A stretch of DNA of 64,000 nt. Origin: Affinundibacterium nitidum (GTDB lineage Bacteria > Pseudomonadota > Gammaproteobacteria > Burkholderiales > Burkholderiaceae_D). Shown here in pieces: positions 21,101 through 28,615 of this stretch (position 1 is its first letter; the number at the start of each line of letters is the position of its first letter). A program made the position numbers and the translations under genes. A model generated the notes under the pieces. It did no database searches, was not told where the DNA came from, and was given only the letters and a program-made list of their open reading frames with translations. The stretch covers positions 1-64,000 of the forward strand of contig NZ_JACOFZ010000004.1 of NCBI RefSeq assembly GCF_014284155.1. The letters are read 5' to 3'.

Positions 21101-21762
21101 ACGTTGATCAAATCATCGGTAACCGCGAGGTCGTTGTTAAAAACGTTGGCCCGCAGTTGGCTCGTATGATCGGTATCGCGGGTGCGACAGTGCTCGGTTC
21201 TGGTGATATTGTTTTGATTTTGAATCCTGTTCCGTTGGCACAGAAACTCGAAACAGAGCGTGCTAAATTGCCAGATGCAACGGCGGATTCGGCAGCGCAA
21301 GAGATGGGTGCTGTCGCTGAAATGGTGGCTGGAACAGCTGCACCCGCTTCAGTGGAGCCCGTTCAAGGTCTGCGTTCACATCATATCGTCATGGTGGTCG
21401 ATGACTCCTTGACGGTGCGTCGTGTTACTCAGCGTCTGTTGGTGCGTGAAGGCTATCAAGTCGTGTTGGCAAAAGACGGTATCGATGCCTTGGAACAGCT
21501 GCAATCGATTACGCCTGATGTAATGTTGGTCGATATTGAAATGCCTCGCATGGATGGTTTCGACTTAACACGTAACGTTCGTAGTGATTCACGTACGAGT
21601 CATATCCCTATCATCATGATTACCTCGCGTACTGCAGATAAACACCGTAACTACGCGATGGAATTAGGTGTCAATGAATACTTCGGTAAACCTTACCGCG
21701 AGGATGACTTGTTAGGTGCGATTAGTGGTTTCGTCAATAAAGAAGTGACTGTCGAGTCTTAA
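15187..21762 (+). CDS. chpA: Hybrid chemotaxis histidine kinase ChpA/PilL (multi-Hpt, CheA core, receiver)
   Basis: 2191 residues from ATG 15187, chosen because GGGGA lies 7 nt upstream; the GTG at 15118 has no support. An Hpt-like motif lies near His65 (HQAHGALQ). Clear Hpt motifs are at His750 (RSFHTLKGSGRMVGL), His1123 (ASHSLAGSSATVG) and His1398 (RLMHTVKGSARMAG), separated by long Glu/Ala/Val/Pro-rich linkers (~890-1070, ~1230-1330, ~1490-1560). The CheA-like dimerisation and ATPase region follows (HMLRNAIVHGIE N box at ~1752, DDGQGLN at ~1798), then a CheW-like domain and a C-terminal receiver with Asp2116 (LVDIEMPRMDG) and Lys in FGKPYRE. It is the central kinase of the type IV pilus chemosensory pathway, phosphorylating PilG and PilH. 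Confidence 0.94.
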   Translation: MTSGSSKSSEHGQEQFDIAPLSWVMTELREALSSAGKLLSDALVQDAEAQATSLLQAKTYLHQAHGALQIVEVEGVAIVTETVEELIERIQTAKLELSPAVVAKMTEAFYAVLRYLEDLLTGNPQQPVRLFPEYRALLELKGAERVHPADLFFPSLSVQEKIPELALSASPKDINYGAIRLRFEKLLLTVLTSKSPEAQADAANQMGVLIKEIEQAQTTSQTKAFWLVMRAFAESSAQVDKRDERHVKQIWGRINLQIRRLVEGNTSVPERLLRDALFFIAQVKEPSPFVSQIRKAYQLDDHVPHDYDQKRYGLISPQVLATAKEQLSNVKNLWGRISNGDSGVADKFKQKIKDLVATADTLQTPPLAKLVRELSGIAGHAVKAKDQERMGLELATCLLFIENSLDQITHLPANFSARADEISARLLSVVGGEVPDNQASWIGEISREAQQRQTMGALVGEMQLSLKQAEKALDEHFRDPSNTTILAPVDGILAQIGGALAILDQDEALAAVNYTRSLVREFERGVEGTPEDQVAASFNKVAQNVGALSFFIETLQSQPEFAKKRFSFDSDSGLFQTKLLEKAPEKELLPSVELEQSEAVAHTAEHDLIEQQKESERLLASLVEAPQDSNLQAQLKDSLDHERSFAALLDDTEASARAKSAIDLLNTKDFTQATEALGEIVSAASHVEAVPQVQAPQEIPETEAEIDAELLEIFLMEADEVLGAVGENIPLSRHEPSNQEFLIRLRRSFHTLKGSGRMVGLNVFGEGAWNIEQVMNLWLAESRAGTEALYQLLEYAAKEMFDWVEELKNKGSSSRNSDLIIAAALRVKDGGDFSLDTVANAPTNEVSNDGLVESLVAPSMEAIEVVEPVVETELAAPLSFDTNIVEISEPLAEPAIEEVIEALPAFDLAEEVDFAAEEATVPSSTEAAFIEPVVIDTPVDLELEPEIIVAESVSIDTNEELPMLADVIGEIAGESEPAVTAVHVLEPVSESVEELSASLEQMAVDAGAIASIEGASLSEATEPTSEVVETALENTQDLVIEPVAEAAVPVKTAQIIEFPDFSMPVPAESDNTKRIGEIEISLPLHTIYMAETDEIVRFLAQDFAEWRHEATRPVSRHAVHASHSLAGSSATVGLYAAQELAHSLENVLQRLERHPVVLEDSEFDLLDHVVDCVKAMLQKFALSEMAERVPNENQKLGELLEAVIARSNVGNDEEYITSTNERLDHIMLDGDSDNDAAGEQVDLVADDISDEVSIDTEVLAAPIEIHEEDTTEVDAAAAEILAMANESETPIAAAVEVDLAPASIQLEVAPVVEAAPEIEVADEPALSSTAVELQVDSEDDRVTTGIELKVSDEIDHDLLPVFIEEGNDLLPMIGQLLRSWQQSPEDNAIPQSILRLMHTVKGSARMAGAMQLGQHTHDMETRIENLMHTGSTIRQPLLEDLLSRHDYAMHLFDRLQNPGIVEEVVAAPAELTVEQEINQFQEEMHAAALAEAEAKLKAAEAELAAMAAAAPVPDTLAPAATEAAAPAEPESKLVEVKAVVPASTAPRVLRQAAPQVVAPASAAPVPLVRVRADILDRLVNQAGEVSISRSKLENEVDTLKSSLAELTENVSRLRDQLREVEIQAETQISSRMALSGDREFDPLEFDRFTRLQELTRMMAESVNDVATVQSALNRTIEGATTDLNSQARLTRELQQDLMRVRMIPFSSVSERLYRIARQTAKEMDKRVNLDIRGTSVEIDRSVLEKMVGPFEHMLRNAIVHGIESRQDRINRGKNEVGELLIEIRQEGNEVVIHFTDDGQGLNLGRIREKAKTVGLLTDESFMTEGEVVNLIFEPGFSTASEVTELAGRGVGMDVVRSEAASLGGRVAVSSVEGQGAHFTINLPLTLAVTQVVILNAGGKTFAVPSVLVEQVQQLKSAALATAYNDGAIMWQGARVPLHYLPSMLGERNATPDTQQYTPILIMKSDKERVAIHVDQIIGNREVVVKNVGPQLARMIGIAGATVLGSGDIVLILNPVPLAQKLETERAKLPDATADSAAQEMGAVAEMVAGTAAPASVEPVQGLRSHHIVMVVDDSLTVRRVTQRLLVREGYQVVLAKDGIDALEQLQSITPDVMLVDIEMPRMDGFDLTRNVRSDSRTSHIPIIMITSRTADKHRNYAMELGVNEYFGKPYREDDLLGAISGFVNKEVTVES

Positions 21763-21782
21763 TCAGTACTGAGCCTCAATAG

Positions 21783-21818
21783 AAACCTCGAATCTGGTAA
21801 CAGATTCGAGGTTTTTTT
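21783..21818 (+). terminator. Rho-independent terminator after chpA
   Basis: A perfect 14-bp stem (AAACCTCGAATCTG at 21783-21796 and its complement at 21801-21814), a GTAA loop and a seven-T run. It ends the pil-chp operon and touches the stop codon of the convergent photolyase gene. Confidence 0.93.
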
Positions 21819-23292
21819 ATGTGTTGGCCTTTTTGACGATGTTATAGCGCTCTAGAGTCTTTAGGCGAGCGACATCATGCCTGATGATAGGTTCAGGATA
21901 GTCAATTCCTAATTGCAGTTTTGCAGCAGCCAACTCAATCGGTCCGAGTGTCCACGGCGCATGAATTTGCTTGGCGTTCAATGTCGCTAGTTGAGGAAGG
22001 TAACGGCGAATGAACTTGCCTTCGCTATCGAATTTTTCAGATTGTGTGATGGGGTTGAAAATACGGAAGTAGGGCTGTGCATCGCAGCCTGAAGACGCTG
22101 CCCACTGCCATCCGCCATTGTTCGCAGACAAGTCAAAGTCAATCAGCTTGAGCGCAAAATACGCTTCACCCCAACGCCAATCGATACCAAGATCTTTGAT
22201 CAAAAAGCTAGCGACGACCATTCGTAATCGGTTATGCATGTAGCCGCTTTGATTGAGCTGATGCATGGCAGCGTCGACTAAAGGGTAGCCCGTTTTTCCA
22301 TCGCACCACGCTTGAAACAGTGCCTGCGCATGCTCACCACTTTCCCATTGAATCGCATCGTATTCGGGGTTAAACGCATGTCCTACCACGCGGGGGTGGT
22401 GATGCAAGATCATAAAATAGAAATCGCGCCAAATCAGTTCCGACAACCAAACACTCGCCCCTTGCAACTGATTGGCTGTGCGCATCTGTCGAACAGCTAA
22501 ACTAACCAAGTAACGAACCGATACTGTACCAAAGCGTAAATGGACAGAAAGATAGGAGGGACCCTTCACTGCAGGGAAATCACGGGTGTTTCCATATTGA
22601 TCCATGCGATCGAGAAAATCTTCGATTAATGCAGATCCCGCTCGCATACCACCTTTGAGTTTGGGTTCGTTCTCTAGGGATTGAAACCCCATCTCCTGCA
22701 AGCTCGGCATAAAATCATCGCGGTGGACTGCGAATTGCTGGGCGTATTTTTCAATCGGATAAGGCTTAAAGTAAAAATCTGCTCCCCCCTCAATTTCGGA
22801 GGCGAGCTTCTTTAACCACGCATTTTTGTAGGGCGTAAATACTGAAAACGGTTTAGCCGATAAGCTGAGTACTTCATCTTGTTCAAAGATTACCTGATCT
22901 TTGTAAGAGAGAAGTTGGCACCCGATTTTCTGTAAGCTCTTTTGAACCGCTAAATCGCGTTCTTTTGCTTGTGGTTCATAGTCGCGGTTGATAAATACAG
23001 CATCAATTCCAAGCTTTGCGGCTAGCTGAGGGATTTCAATGTGAGCATCACCATAGCGAACGATTAAGCCCCCGCCCAGGTTTTCAAGCTCTTGTCGCAA
23101 TTCCAAGATACTTTGGTAAATGAATTGCACCCGTCTATCATCCTCAGGCAGATGCTGAAGGATCGTCGAATCGAAAATGAAACAGCAGTAGCACTGCTTC
23201 GCTTGTTTGAGCCCATGAAACAAGGCTGCATGGTCAAAGCTTCTGAGGTCACGGCGAAACCAGACCAAACTTTTATTAAACTGAAATGTCAT
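21817..23292 (-). CDS. phrB: Deoxyribodipyrimidine photolyase
   Basis: 491 residues from ATG 23292 (MTFQFNKS); an upstream TTG at 23319 is in frame but less likely. The N-terminal Rossmann-like antenna domain starts LVWFRRDLRSFDHAAL. The FAD-binding C-terminal domain has the family motifs YGNTRDFP, LRFGTVSVR, ELIWRDFYFMIL, WCDGKTGYPLVDAAM, MHNRLRMVVASFL and NNGGWQWAASSGCDAQPYFR. It repairs UV-induced cyclobutane pyrimidine dimers using blue light, FADH- and an antenna cofactor. It is convergent to chpA and divergent from yqgE. Confidence 0.96.
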   Translation of the reverse strand: MTFQFNKSLVWFRRDLRSFDHAALFHGLKQAKQCYCCFIFDSTILQHLPEDDRRVQFIYQSILELRQELENLGGGLIVRYGDAHIEIPQLAAKLGIDAVFINRDYEPQAKERDLAVQKSLQKIGCQLLSYKDQVIFEQDEVLSLSAKPFSVFTPYKNAWLKKLASEIEGGADFYFKPYPIEKYAQQFAVHRDDFMPSLQEMGFQSLENEPKLKGGMRAGSALIEDFLDRMDQYGNTRDFPAVKGPSYLSVHLRFGTVSVRYLVSLAVRQMRTANQLQGASVWLSELIWRDFYFMILHHHPRVVGHAFNPEYDAIQWESGEHAQALFQAWCDGKTGYPLVDAAMHQLNQSGYMHNRLRMVVASFLIKDLGIDWRWGEAYFALKLIDFDLSANNGGWQWAASSGCDAQPYFRIFNPITQSEKFDSEGKFIRRYLPQLATLNAKQIHAPWTLGPIELAAAKLQLGIDYPEPIIRHDVARLKTLERYNIVKKANT

Positions 23293-23407
23293 TAACTTAA
23301 TATCCAACTGAGTTCCCAATTAAGGGGGGCGTTGTAGGTGACTGGCGCGTATGCAGGAACCATAGCATAGTCCCGAAAAACTCGGCTAAAAATGCTAAAA
23401 TACGGGT

Positions 23408-24118
23408 ATGAAGAAGCATAAAACGATCAATACCCCTATCGACGAGTTCGACGACGAGGAAATTGAGCTCCTCAGTCAAGAATTGTCAGATGAGCTTGAG
23501 CAAACTATCAAGCTCAAATTCGGTTCATCTGATCAAGATGAACCGGAACACTCATTAAATCTCAGTAATCACTTCCTCATTGCAATGCCTAGCATGCTCG
23601 ATCCCGTTTTTGGCGGCTCGGTTATTTACGTTTGCGAACACAATGCGCGCGGTGCAATGGGCATGGTGATCAATCGTCCTACCGATATGACGATTGCCGA
23701 CTTGTTTGATCGTATCGACCTCCAGTTGGAAATTATTCCGGACTCTCATCCGTTTGGGCAGCGTCCTGTTATGTTTGGCGGCCCTGTACAAAGTGATCGC
23801 GGTTTCGTTTTACATGCGCCCGGTGGAAAGTATTCCTCGTCACTCAAAGTTTCGGATGAAGTGTGTTTTACGACTTCACGCGATATTTTAGAATCACTCG
23901 CAGCGGGTGATGCGCCACACCGTTTGTTATTGAGCATCGGTTACGCTGGATGGAGTGCCGGTCAGTTAGAGAAAGAAATTCTTGATAATGGTTGGCTCAC
24001 AGTTCCTGCCGATATCAGCGTGATGTTTGATACGCCGATTGAAGAGCGCTTCGACGCGGCGATGAAATTGCTCGGATTTGATCCCTTGATGTTGGCAAGT
24101 GTGGCTGGGCACGCTTGA
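23408..24118 (+). CDS. YqgE/AlgH family protein (UPF0301)
   Basis: 236 residues. A family core (LSNHFLIAMPSMLDP, VIYVCEHNARGAMGMVINRP, RPVMFGGPVQSDRGFVLH, SIGYAGWSAGQLEKEI) begins near residue 50 and is preceded by an acidic segment rich in Glu/Asp (EFDDEEIELLSQELSDELEQ). YqgE proteins are widespread and of unknown molecular function. Its stop overlaps the ruvX start by one base (TGATG), and yqgE-ruvX is a conserved pair, so translation is probably coupled. A later start inside the acidic segment cannot be excluded, but no better-placed Met is available before the core. Confidence 0.92.
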   Translation: MKKHKTINTPIDEFDDEEIELLSQELSDELEQTIKLKFGSSDQDEPEHSLNLSNHFLIAMPSMLDPVFGGSVIYVCEHNARGAMGMVINRPTDMTIADLFDRIDLQLEIIPDSHPFGQRPVMFGGPVQSDRGFVLHAPGGKYSSSLKVSDEVCFTTSRDILESLAAGDAPHRLLLSIGYAGWSAGQLEKEILDNGWLTVPADISVMFDTPIEERFDAAMKLLGFDPLMLASVAGHA

Positions 24119-24531
24119 TGAATACGAATGTGGTAAGCCTGTCTGAAGTGAGTGGCAGTGTTCTCGCCTTTGATTTTGGTTTGAAGCGAATCGGTGTTGC
24201 TGTCGGTAATACCCTCACACGCCAAGCTAATCCCTTAAGCATCATTAGCGCAGCCAGTAACGATGCGAAGTTTGAAGCAGTGGCCAAATTTATCCAAGAA
24301 TGGCAACCGGCTTTATGTGTGGTTGGACTTCCCATGCACCAGGATGGTACCGCCCACGAAATGACGGTGCGTTGTCAGCGTTTTGGGAATCAATTGCATG
24401 GCCGCTTTGGCGTCAAAGTGGTGATGGTGGACGAGCGTTACTCGTCTGCAGTGTTGCATGCCAAGCAGGGCGAAAGAATTGACGATCAAGCGGCAGCAGT
24501 GATTCTGCAGCAGTTTTTTGATCAGAGTTGA
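24118..24531 (+). CDS. ruvX: Putative pre-16S rRNA nuclease / Holliday junction resolvase RuvX (YqgF)
   Basis: 137 residues with the RNase H-like YqgF fold: catalytic Asp in VLAFDFGLKRIGVAVG, VVGLPMHQDGTAHEMT, and the closing VDERYSSAVL and DDQAAAVILQQF motifs. In E. coli YqgF is essential and matures 16S rRNA ends. ATG 24118 overlaps the yqgE stop; the TTG three bases earlier is unlikely. In many relatives pyrR follows here, but the 118 nt up to pyrB hold no gene. Confidence 0.93.
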   Translation: MNTNVVSLSEVSGSVLAFDFGLKRIGVAVGNTLTRQANPLSIISAASNDAKFEAVAKFIQEWQPALCVVGLPMHQDGTAHEMTVRCQRFGNQLHGRFGVKVVMVDERYSSAVLHAKQGERIDDQAAAVILQQFFDQS

Positions 24532-24649
24532 ATGAAATAAGTAGATAAATAAAGTGTCGAGCGCGGGTTGTATCGCGAAACTTGAAACGCTGCATGATCA
24601 ATTAATATAAAGCTTCTTGCATACTAAAAGATTGAATAGAAGAGTGAAG

Positions 24650-25618
24650 ATGAAAAATCCACAGTTAAATAAACATGGCGAACTCCAACACTTGTTGGGT
24701 ATCGATGGCCTGCCAAAAGCTATCATCAAACATATTCTCGACACGGCATCGTCTTTTGTGGATATCGGCGAACGTGAACTCAAAAAAGTACCGTTAATGC
24801 ACGGTAAGAGCGTGTTCAATTTGTTTTTCGAAAACTCAACTAGAACTCGCACGACCTTCGAGATCGCTGCGAAGCGTCTTTCTGCGGATGTCATTAACCT
24901 CAATATTGCGGCATCGAGCGCCAGCAAAGGTGAATCATTACTCGACACCATCGATAATTTGGCTGCCATGCACGCCGACATGTTCGTGGTGCGTCATGCG
25001 ACGTCGGGTGCGCCGTTCTTGATCGCTCAACATTTGAATGACACCAAACAACATCATGTGCATGTGGTGAATGCTGGTGATGGTCGTCATGAACATCCAA
25101 CTCAAGGCTTGTTGGATATGTACACCATTCGCCATTACAAGAAAGATTTCGCTAACTTAACGGTAGCGATCGTGGGTGACGTTTTGCATAGTCGTGTGGC
25201 ACGTTCTGACATTCATGCATTGACGACTTTAGGTGCAGCTGAAGTGCGGGTAATTGGTCCTCGTACTCTGCTACCAGGTGGTTTGGAACAAATGGGTGTG
25301 CGCGTATTCACGGATATGAACGCAGGTTTGAAAGATGTCGACGTGATTATTATGCTTCGCTTGCAGAACGAGCGTATGAATGGTGCATTGCTGCCGTCGA
25401 CGCAAGAGTACTTTAAGCAGTATGGTTTAACACCGGAGCGTTTGGCGCTAGCGAAATCAGATGCGATCGTGATGCATCCAGGTCCGATGAATCGTGGTGT
25501 CGAAATTGATTCCGCAGTGGCGGATGGTCCACAGGCAGTGATTTTGTCGCAAGTTACCTTTGGTATTGCGGTACGTATGGCGGTGATGAGCATTGTTTCT
25601 GGCTCGCACACGCAATAA
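24650..25618 (+). CDS. pyrB: Aspartate carbamoyltransferase catalytic subunit
   Basis: 322 residues from ATG 24650 (MKNPQLNK); an in-frame TTG at 24617 is less likely. The carbamoyl-phosphate motif [15 protein letters not shown], the lobe [12 protein letters not shown] and the aspartate domain ([24 protein letters not shown]) are intact. It catalyses carbamoyl phosphate + aspartate to N-carbamoylaspartate in pyrimidine synthesis. The downstream gene 50 nt away encodes a dihydroorotase homologue without the HxH metal ligands, so this is the class-A type ATCase that assembles with a PyrC'-like partner. No pyrR attenuator gene is present upstream. Confidence 0.96.
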   Translation: MKNPQLNKHGELQHLLGIDGLPKAIIKHILDTASSFVDIGERELKKVPLMHGKSVFNLFFENSTRTRTTFEIAAKRLSADVINLNIAASSASKGESLLDTIDNLAAMHADMFVVRHATSGAPFLIAQHLNDTKQHHVHVVNAGDGRHEHPTQGLLDMYTIRHYKKDFANLTVAIVGDVLHSRVARSDIHALTTLGAAEVRVIGPRTLLPGGLEQMGVRVFTDMNAGLKDVDVIIMLRLQNERMNGALLPSTQEYFKQYGLTPERLALAKSDAIVMHPGPMNRGVEIDSAVADGPQAVILSQVTFGIAVRMAVMSIVSGSHTQ

Positions 25619-25667
25619 GCACGTGTTCGCTCATCGTCTACCAACAGAATTTTAAGAAAGTATTGTG

Positions 25668-26975
25668 ATGAATTTTCATATCAAAAATGGCCGAGTGATT
25701 GACCCTCAAAATGGTGTCGACGCGGTACAAGATGTGTTTATTAGCGAAGGCAAAATTGCGGCATTGGGTGCTGCCCCAGCCGGCCTTCAAGTGGACCAGA
25801 TCATCGATGCGAGTGGTCTGATTGTTGCGCCAGGTTTGGTCGATTTAAGTGCGCGTCTGCGTGAACCTGGATTTGAATATAAAGCGACATTAGAGTCTGA
25901 GTTACAAGCGGCGATGCGTGGCGGTGTCACCAGCTTGGTTTGCCCACCGGATACCGATCCCGTGCTCGATGAAGCAGGCTTGGTTGAAATGTTGAAGCAA
26001 AGAGCAAAAATGCAAGCGAAGGCGCACGTCTATCCACTTGGTGCGTTGACCATTGGTCTAAGAGGCGAAAATCTGACGGAGATGGCAGCCTTGACCGAAG
26101 CTGGTTGCGTCGGTTTTTCACAAGCGGAAGAAGCAATTGTCGATACCAATGTATTGCAACGCGCGCTGTCTTATGCTGCGACATTCGGTTACACCGTATG
26201 GTTGCGTCCACAAGATGCGTTTATCGGCAAAGGTGGTGTGGCACACAGCGGCCCCTTAGCATCGCGCCTTGGTTTATCGGGTGTGCCAGTAATGGCGGAG
26301 ACGATCGCTTTACATACCTTGTTTGAATTGATGCGCGCAACGGGTGCTAAAGTGCATTTGTGCCGCGTCTCTTCTGCTGCTGGTTTAGAGTTGATTCGTC
26401 AAGCAAAACGCGAAGGTTTGCCCTTGACTTGTGATGTTGGTGTTCACCATGTGCATATGACCGATAACGATATTGGCTACTTTGATTCTAACGCTCGATT
26501 GACGCCACCTTTGCGCAGCCAACGTGATCGTGATGCGATTTGGGCAGCTTTGGCGGATGGTACGATCGATGCAATCTGTTCGGATCACACACCAGTAGAC
26601 GATGATGAGAAAGCCTTGCCATTTGCAGAAGCTTCACCGGGTGCAACAGGCTTGGAGCTGTTATTGTCCTTGGCCGTGAAATGGTCCGATGATAGTCGTG
26701 GCGCTATCAGCCTGAGCCAAGCGATACGCAAAATCACCAGCGATCCTGCGCACTTGGTTGGTTTAGCAGCAGGTCATTTGGCAGTCGGCGCTAATGCAGA
26801 TCTCTGCATTTTCGCAGCTGAAGGTCGCTGGTCTGTTACCCGTGATGCCATCGTAAGCCAAGGTAAGCATACGCCTTTCTTGGGTTATGAATTGCCAGCG
26901 GTCGTGCATGCCACTATCGTTGGTGGCCGCCTTGCTTATCACGCTCAAGCGGCCAATAATACTGCGAACGCCTAA
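25668..26975 (+). CDS. pyrC': Dihydroorotase-like protein, probably non-catalytic PyrC' (PyrX)
   Basis: 435 residues from ATG 25668 (GTG three bases earlier is the alternative) with an AAGAAAG ribosome binding site. The fold is the multifunctional-complex-type dihydroorotase amidohydrolase. However, the first metal-binding motif, normally DxHxHLREPG, reads DLSARLREPG (residues 59-68), so both histidines are lost. A downstream SDHTP motif remains. In Pseudomonas and relatives such an inactive PyrC' is needed to assemble the ATCase dodecamer with PyrB. The real dihydroorotase would be encoded elsewhere. It probably forms an operon with pyrB and is followed by a terminator. Confidence 0.88.
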   Translation: MNFHIKNGRVIDPQNGVDAVQDVFISEGKIAALGAAPAGLQVDQIIDASGLIVAPGLVDLSARLREPGFEYKATLESELQAAMRGGVTSLVCPPDTDPVLDEAGLVEMLKQRAKMQAKAHVYPLGALTIGLRGENLTEMAALTEAGCVGFSQAEEAIVDTNVLQRALSYAATFGYTVWLRPQDAFIGKGGVAHSGPLASRLGLSGVPVMAETIALHTLFELMRATGAKVHLCRVSSAAGLELIRQAKREGLPLTCDVGVHHVHMTDNDIGYFDSNARLTPPLRSQRDRDAIWAALADGTIDAICSDHTPVDDDEKALPFAEASPGATGLELLLSLAVKWSDDSRGAISLSQAIRKITSDPAHLVGLAAGHLAVGANADLCIFAAEGRWSVTRDAIVSQGKHTPFLGYELPAVVHATIVGGRLAYHAQAANNTANA

Positions 26976-26985
26976 TTGATCCACT

Positions 26986-27020
26986 AGGCCTGACTCACTG
27001 TCGGGCCTTTTCTATTTTTT
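26986..27020 (+). terminator. Rho-independent terminator after pyrC'
   Basis: A 9-bp stem AGGCCTGAC (26986-26994) with GTCGGGCCT (27000-27008), one T-G pair, a 5-nt loop and a T-rich tail. It separates pyrBC' from plsC. Confidence 0.8.
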
Positions 27021-27048
27021 TAAAAACTTCCACTGAGCTTGGTGATGC

Positions 27049-27789
27049 ATGCCTAATTTACGTTTGCTTCGTGTACTTGTGCATGTTTTTGCAGGTGTCT
27101 TAACTTGTGCTTTCTTGTTTCCGTTCAGCTCAGATGCTCGGCGTTCTCACTTCGTTCGCCGCTGGTCGATTGGACTTCTTCATTTGTGCCGAGTTGAAGT
27201 GCGTTTCATCGATCAAAGTGGCGGACAGCTTGCAGATCATGCTTTGATCGTGGCGAATCACGTGTCTTGGATGGATATCTTCGTGATTAATTCATGGCAA
27301 GCGTGTCATTTTGTGGCGAAGTCGGATATTCGTAGTTGGCCTATCGCAGGGTGGTTGAGTGCGCAAGCTGGAACAATTTTCTTGGCGCGCGGCAAACAAC
27401 GTGAAGTGCGCCGCATTTACGAAGGCTTGGTGCACCAGTTAAGAGAGAACAAACGTATCGCTTTTTTTCCGGAAGGGACAACAGGAGCGCAGGGCAATCT
27501 TTTGCCATTTCATGCGAACTTGTTTGAAGCAGCAATCGAAGCCCAAGTTCCGATTCTGCCTTTCGCTGTGCGCTATGTTGACGCGCAAGGTAACTTACAT
27601 CCAGCCGCAGATTTTATCGGTGAAATGACCTTTGCTGAGAGTATGAAACTCATTTTAAAGTCTGGCGGCATGCGCGCTGAGTTGATTCAATTGCCGTCGA
27701 TCCCAACGGATGGTGCGCATCGCCGAGAGGTAGCGCAGCGCGCACGTGAGGTTGTTGCCAATGGTTTGGGACAGGTTCTGGTAGATTGA
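27049..27789 (+). CDS. plsC: 1-acyl-sn-glycerol-3-phosphate acyltransferase
   Basis: 246 residues. An N-terminal hydrophobic segment (LVHVFAGVLTCAFLFPF) is followed by the PlsC acyltransferase domain with the HX4D catalytic motif NHVSWMD (His71, Asp76), the KSDI segment, and the glycerol-phosphate motif FFPEGTT (~139-145). It transfers an acyl chain to lysophosphatidic acid at the inner membrane to give phosphatidic acid. It follows pyrBC' after a terminator and is convergent with apaH, with one base between the stops. Confidence 0.92.
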   Translation: MPNLRLLRVLVHVFAGVLTCAFLFPFSSDARRSHFVRRWSIGLLHLCRVEVRFIDQSGGQLADHALIVANHVSWMDIFVINSWQACHFVAKSDIRSWPIAGWLSAQAGTIFLARGKQREVRRIYEGLVHQLRENKRIAFFPEGTTGAQGNLLPFHANLFEAAIEAQVPILPFAVRYVDAQGNLHPAADFIGEMTFAESMKLILKSGGMRAELIQLPSIPTDGAHRREVAQRAREVVANGLGQVLVD

Positions 27790-27790
27790 G

Positions 27791-28615
27791 TTAAAACGGT
27801 ACGACGTGCTGAGGACTATCGACTTGTATGAGCAGTCGATCAGATAAACGCACCGCGCTCAGTTTGCCGCCCCAAACACAACCTGTGTCAAGACTAATCA
27901 AGTTATCACGAAGTACGAGCCCCAAGGTCGACCAATGACCAAAGATGATGGTGTCAGCTTGCGTTCGCCGTTGTGCGAGATCGAACCACGGTAGCAAGTG
28001 CTGGGGCGCCTGATTACTGCCTTCTTTTAATTCAAAATCCATGCGCCCGTTGTGATGGCAAAAGCGCATGCGAGTGAAGGCATTGATGATGCAGCGCTGG
28101 CGATCGATACCTTGTAGATCATCGTGCCACTGATCTGGCAGATTGCCGTACATGTTGCGCAGCAGGGCGACGAATTCACTCCCTCGCAGAGTCGTTTCAA
28201 TTTCCTGTGCTAGCGCCAAGCATTGAGCGAAACTCCAGTCTGGGAAAACGCCTGCATGCACTAATAAATGTCGATCTCCACAGTCGATTGCTAAAGGACG
28301 TTGCCGTAACCATTCGAGCAGATCGTCACGATCATCGGCAGCAAGTATGTCATTAAGCGTGTCGCTACGATGCGCCTTCTTTACTTGGTGTGCGACAGCC
28401 AGTAGGTGAAGATCGTGATTGCCTAATACGCTGTTCGCACGATCACCGAGCGAGCGCACATAACGCAAAGTGTCGAGCGATTCAGGTCCACGATTGACGA
28501 GATCACCTGCAAACAATAGTCGTGCCTGCGGTGAGACAGCATCAATCTTGTCGACGAGTTGACGCAGTTGTGTATAGCAACCTTGCACATCGCCAATGAC
28601 GAAAATGTCTGACAT
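27791..28615 (-). CDS. apaH: Bis(5'-nucleosyl)-tetraphosphatase, symmetrical
   Basis: 274 residues with the metallophosphoesterase motifs [17 protein letters not shown] and GNHDLH, and the later HAGVFPDW and GHWS. It hydrolyses Ap4A to two ADP and in bacteria also removes Np4 caps from RNA. Its ATG overlaps the hemH stop by one base (TAATG), so it is translationally coupled to hemH. Length is normal. Confidence 0.95.
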   Translation of the reverse strand: MSDIFVIGDVQGCYTQLRQLVDKIDAVSPQARLLFAGDLVNRGPESLDTLRYVRSLGDRANSVLGNHDLHLLAVAHQVKKAHRSDTLNDILAADDRDDLLEWLRQRPLAIDCGDRHLLVHAGVFPDWSFAQCLALAQEIETTLRGSEFVALLRNMYGNLPDQWHDDLQGIDRQRCIINAFTRMRFCHHNGRMDFELKEGSNQAPQHLLPWFDLAQRRTQADTIIFGHWSTLGLVLRDNLISLDTGCVWGGKLSAVRLSDRLLIQVDSPQHVVPF

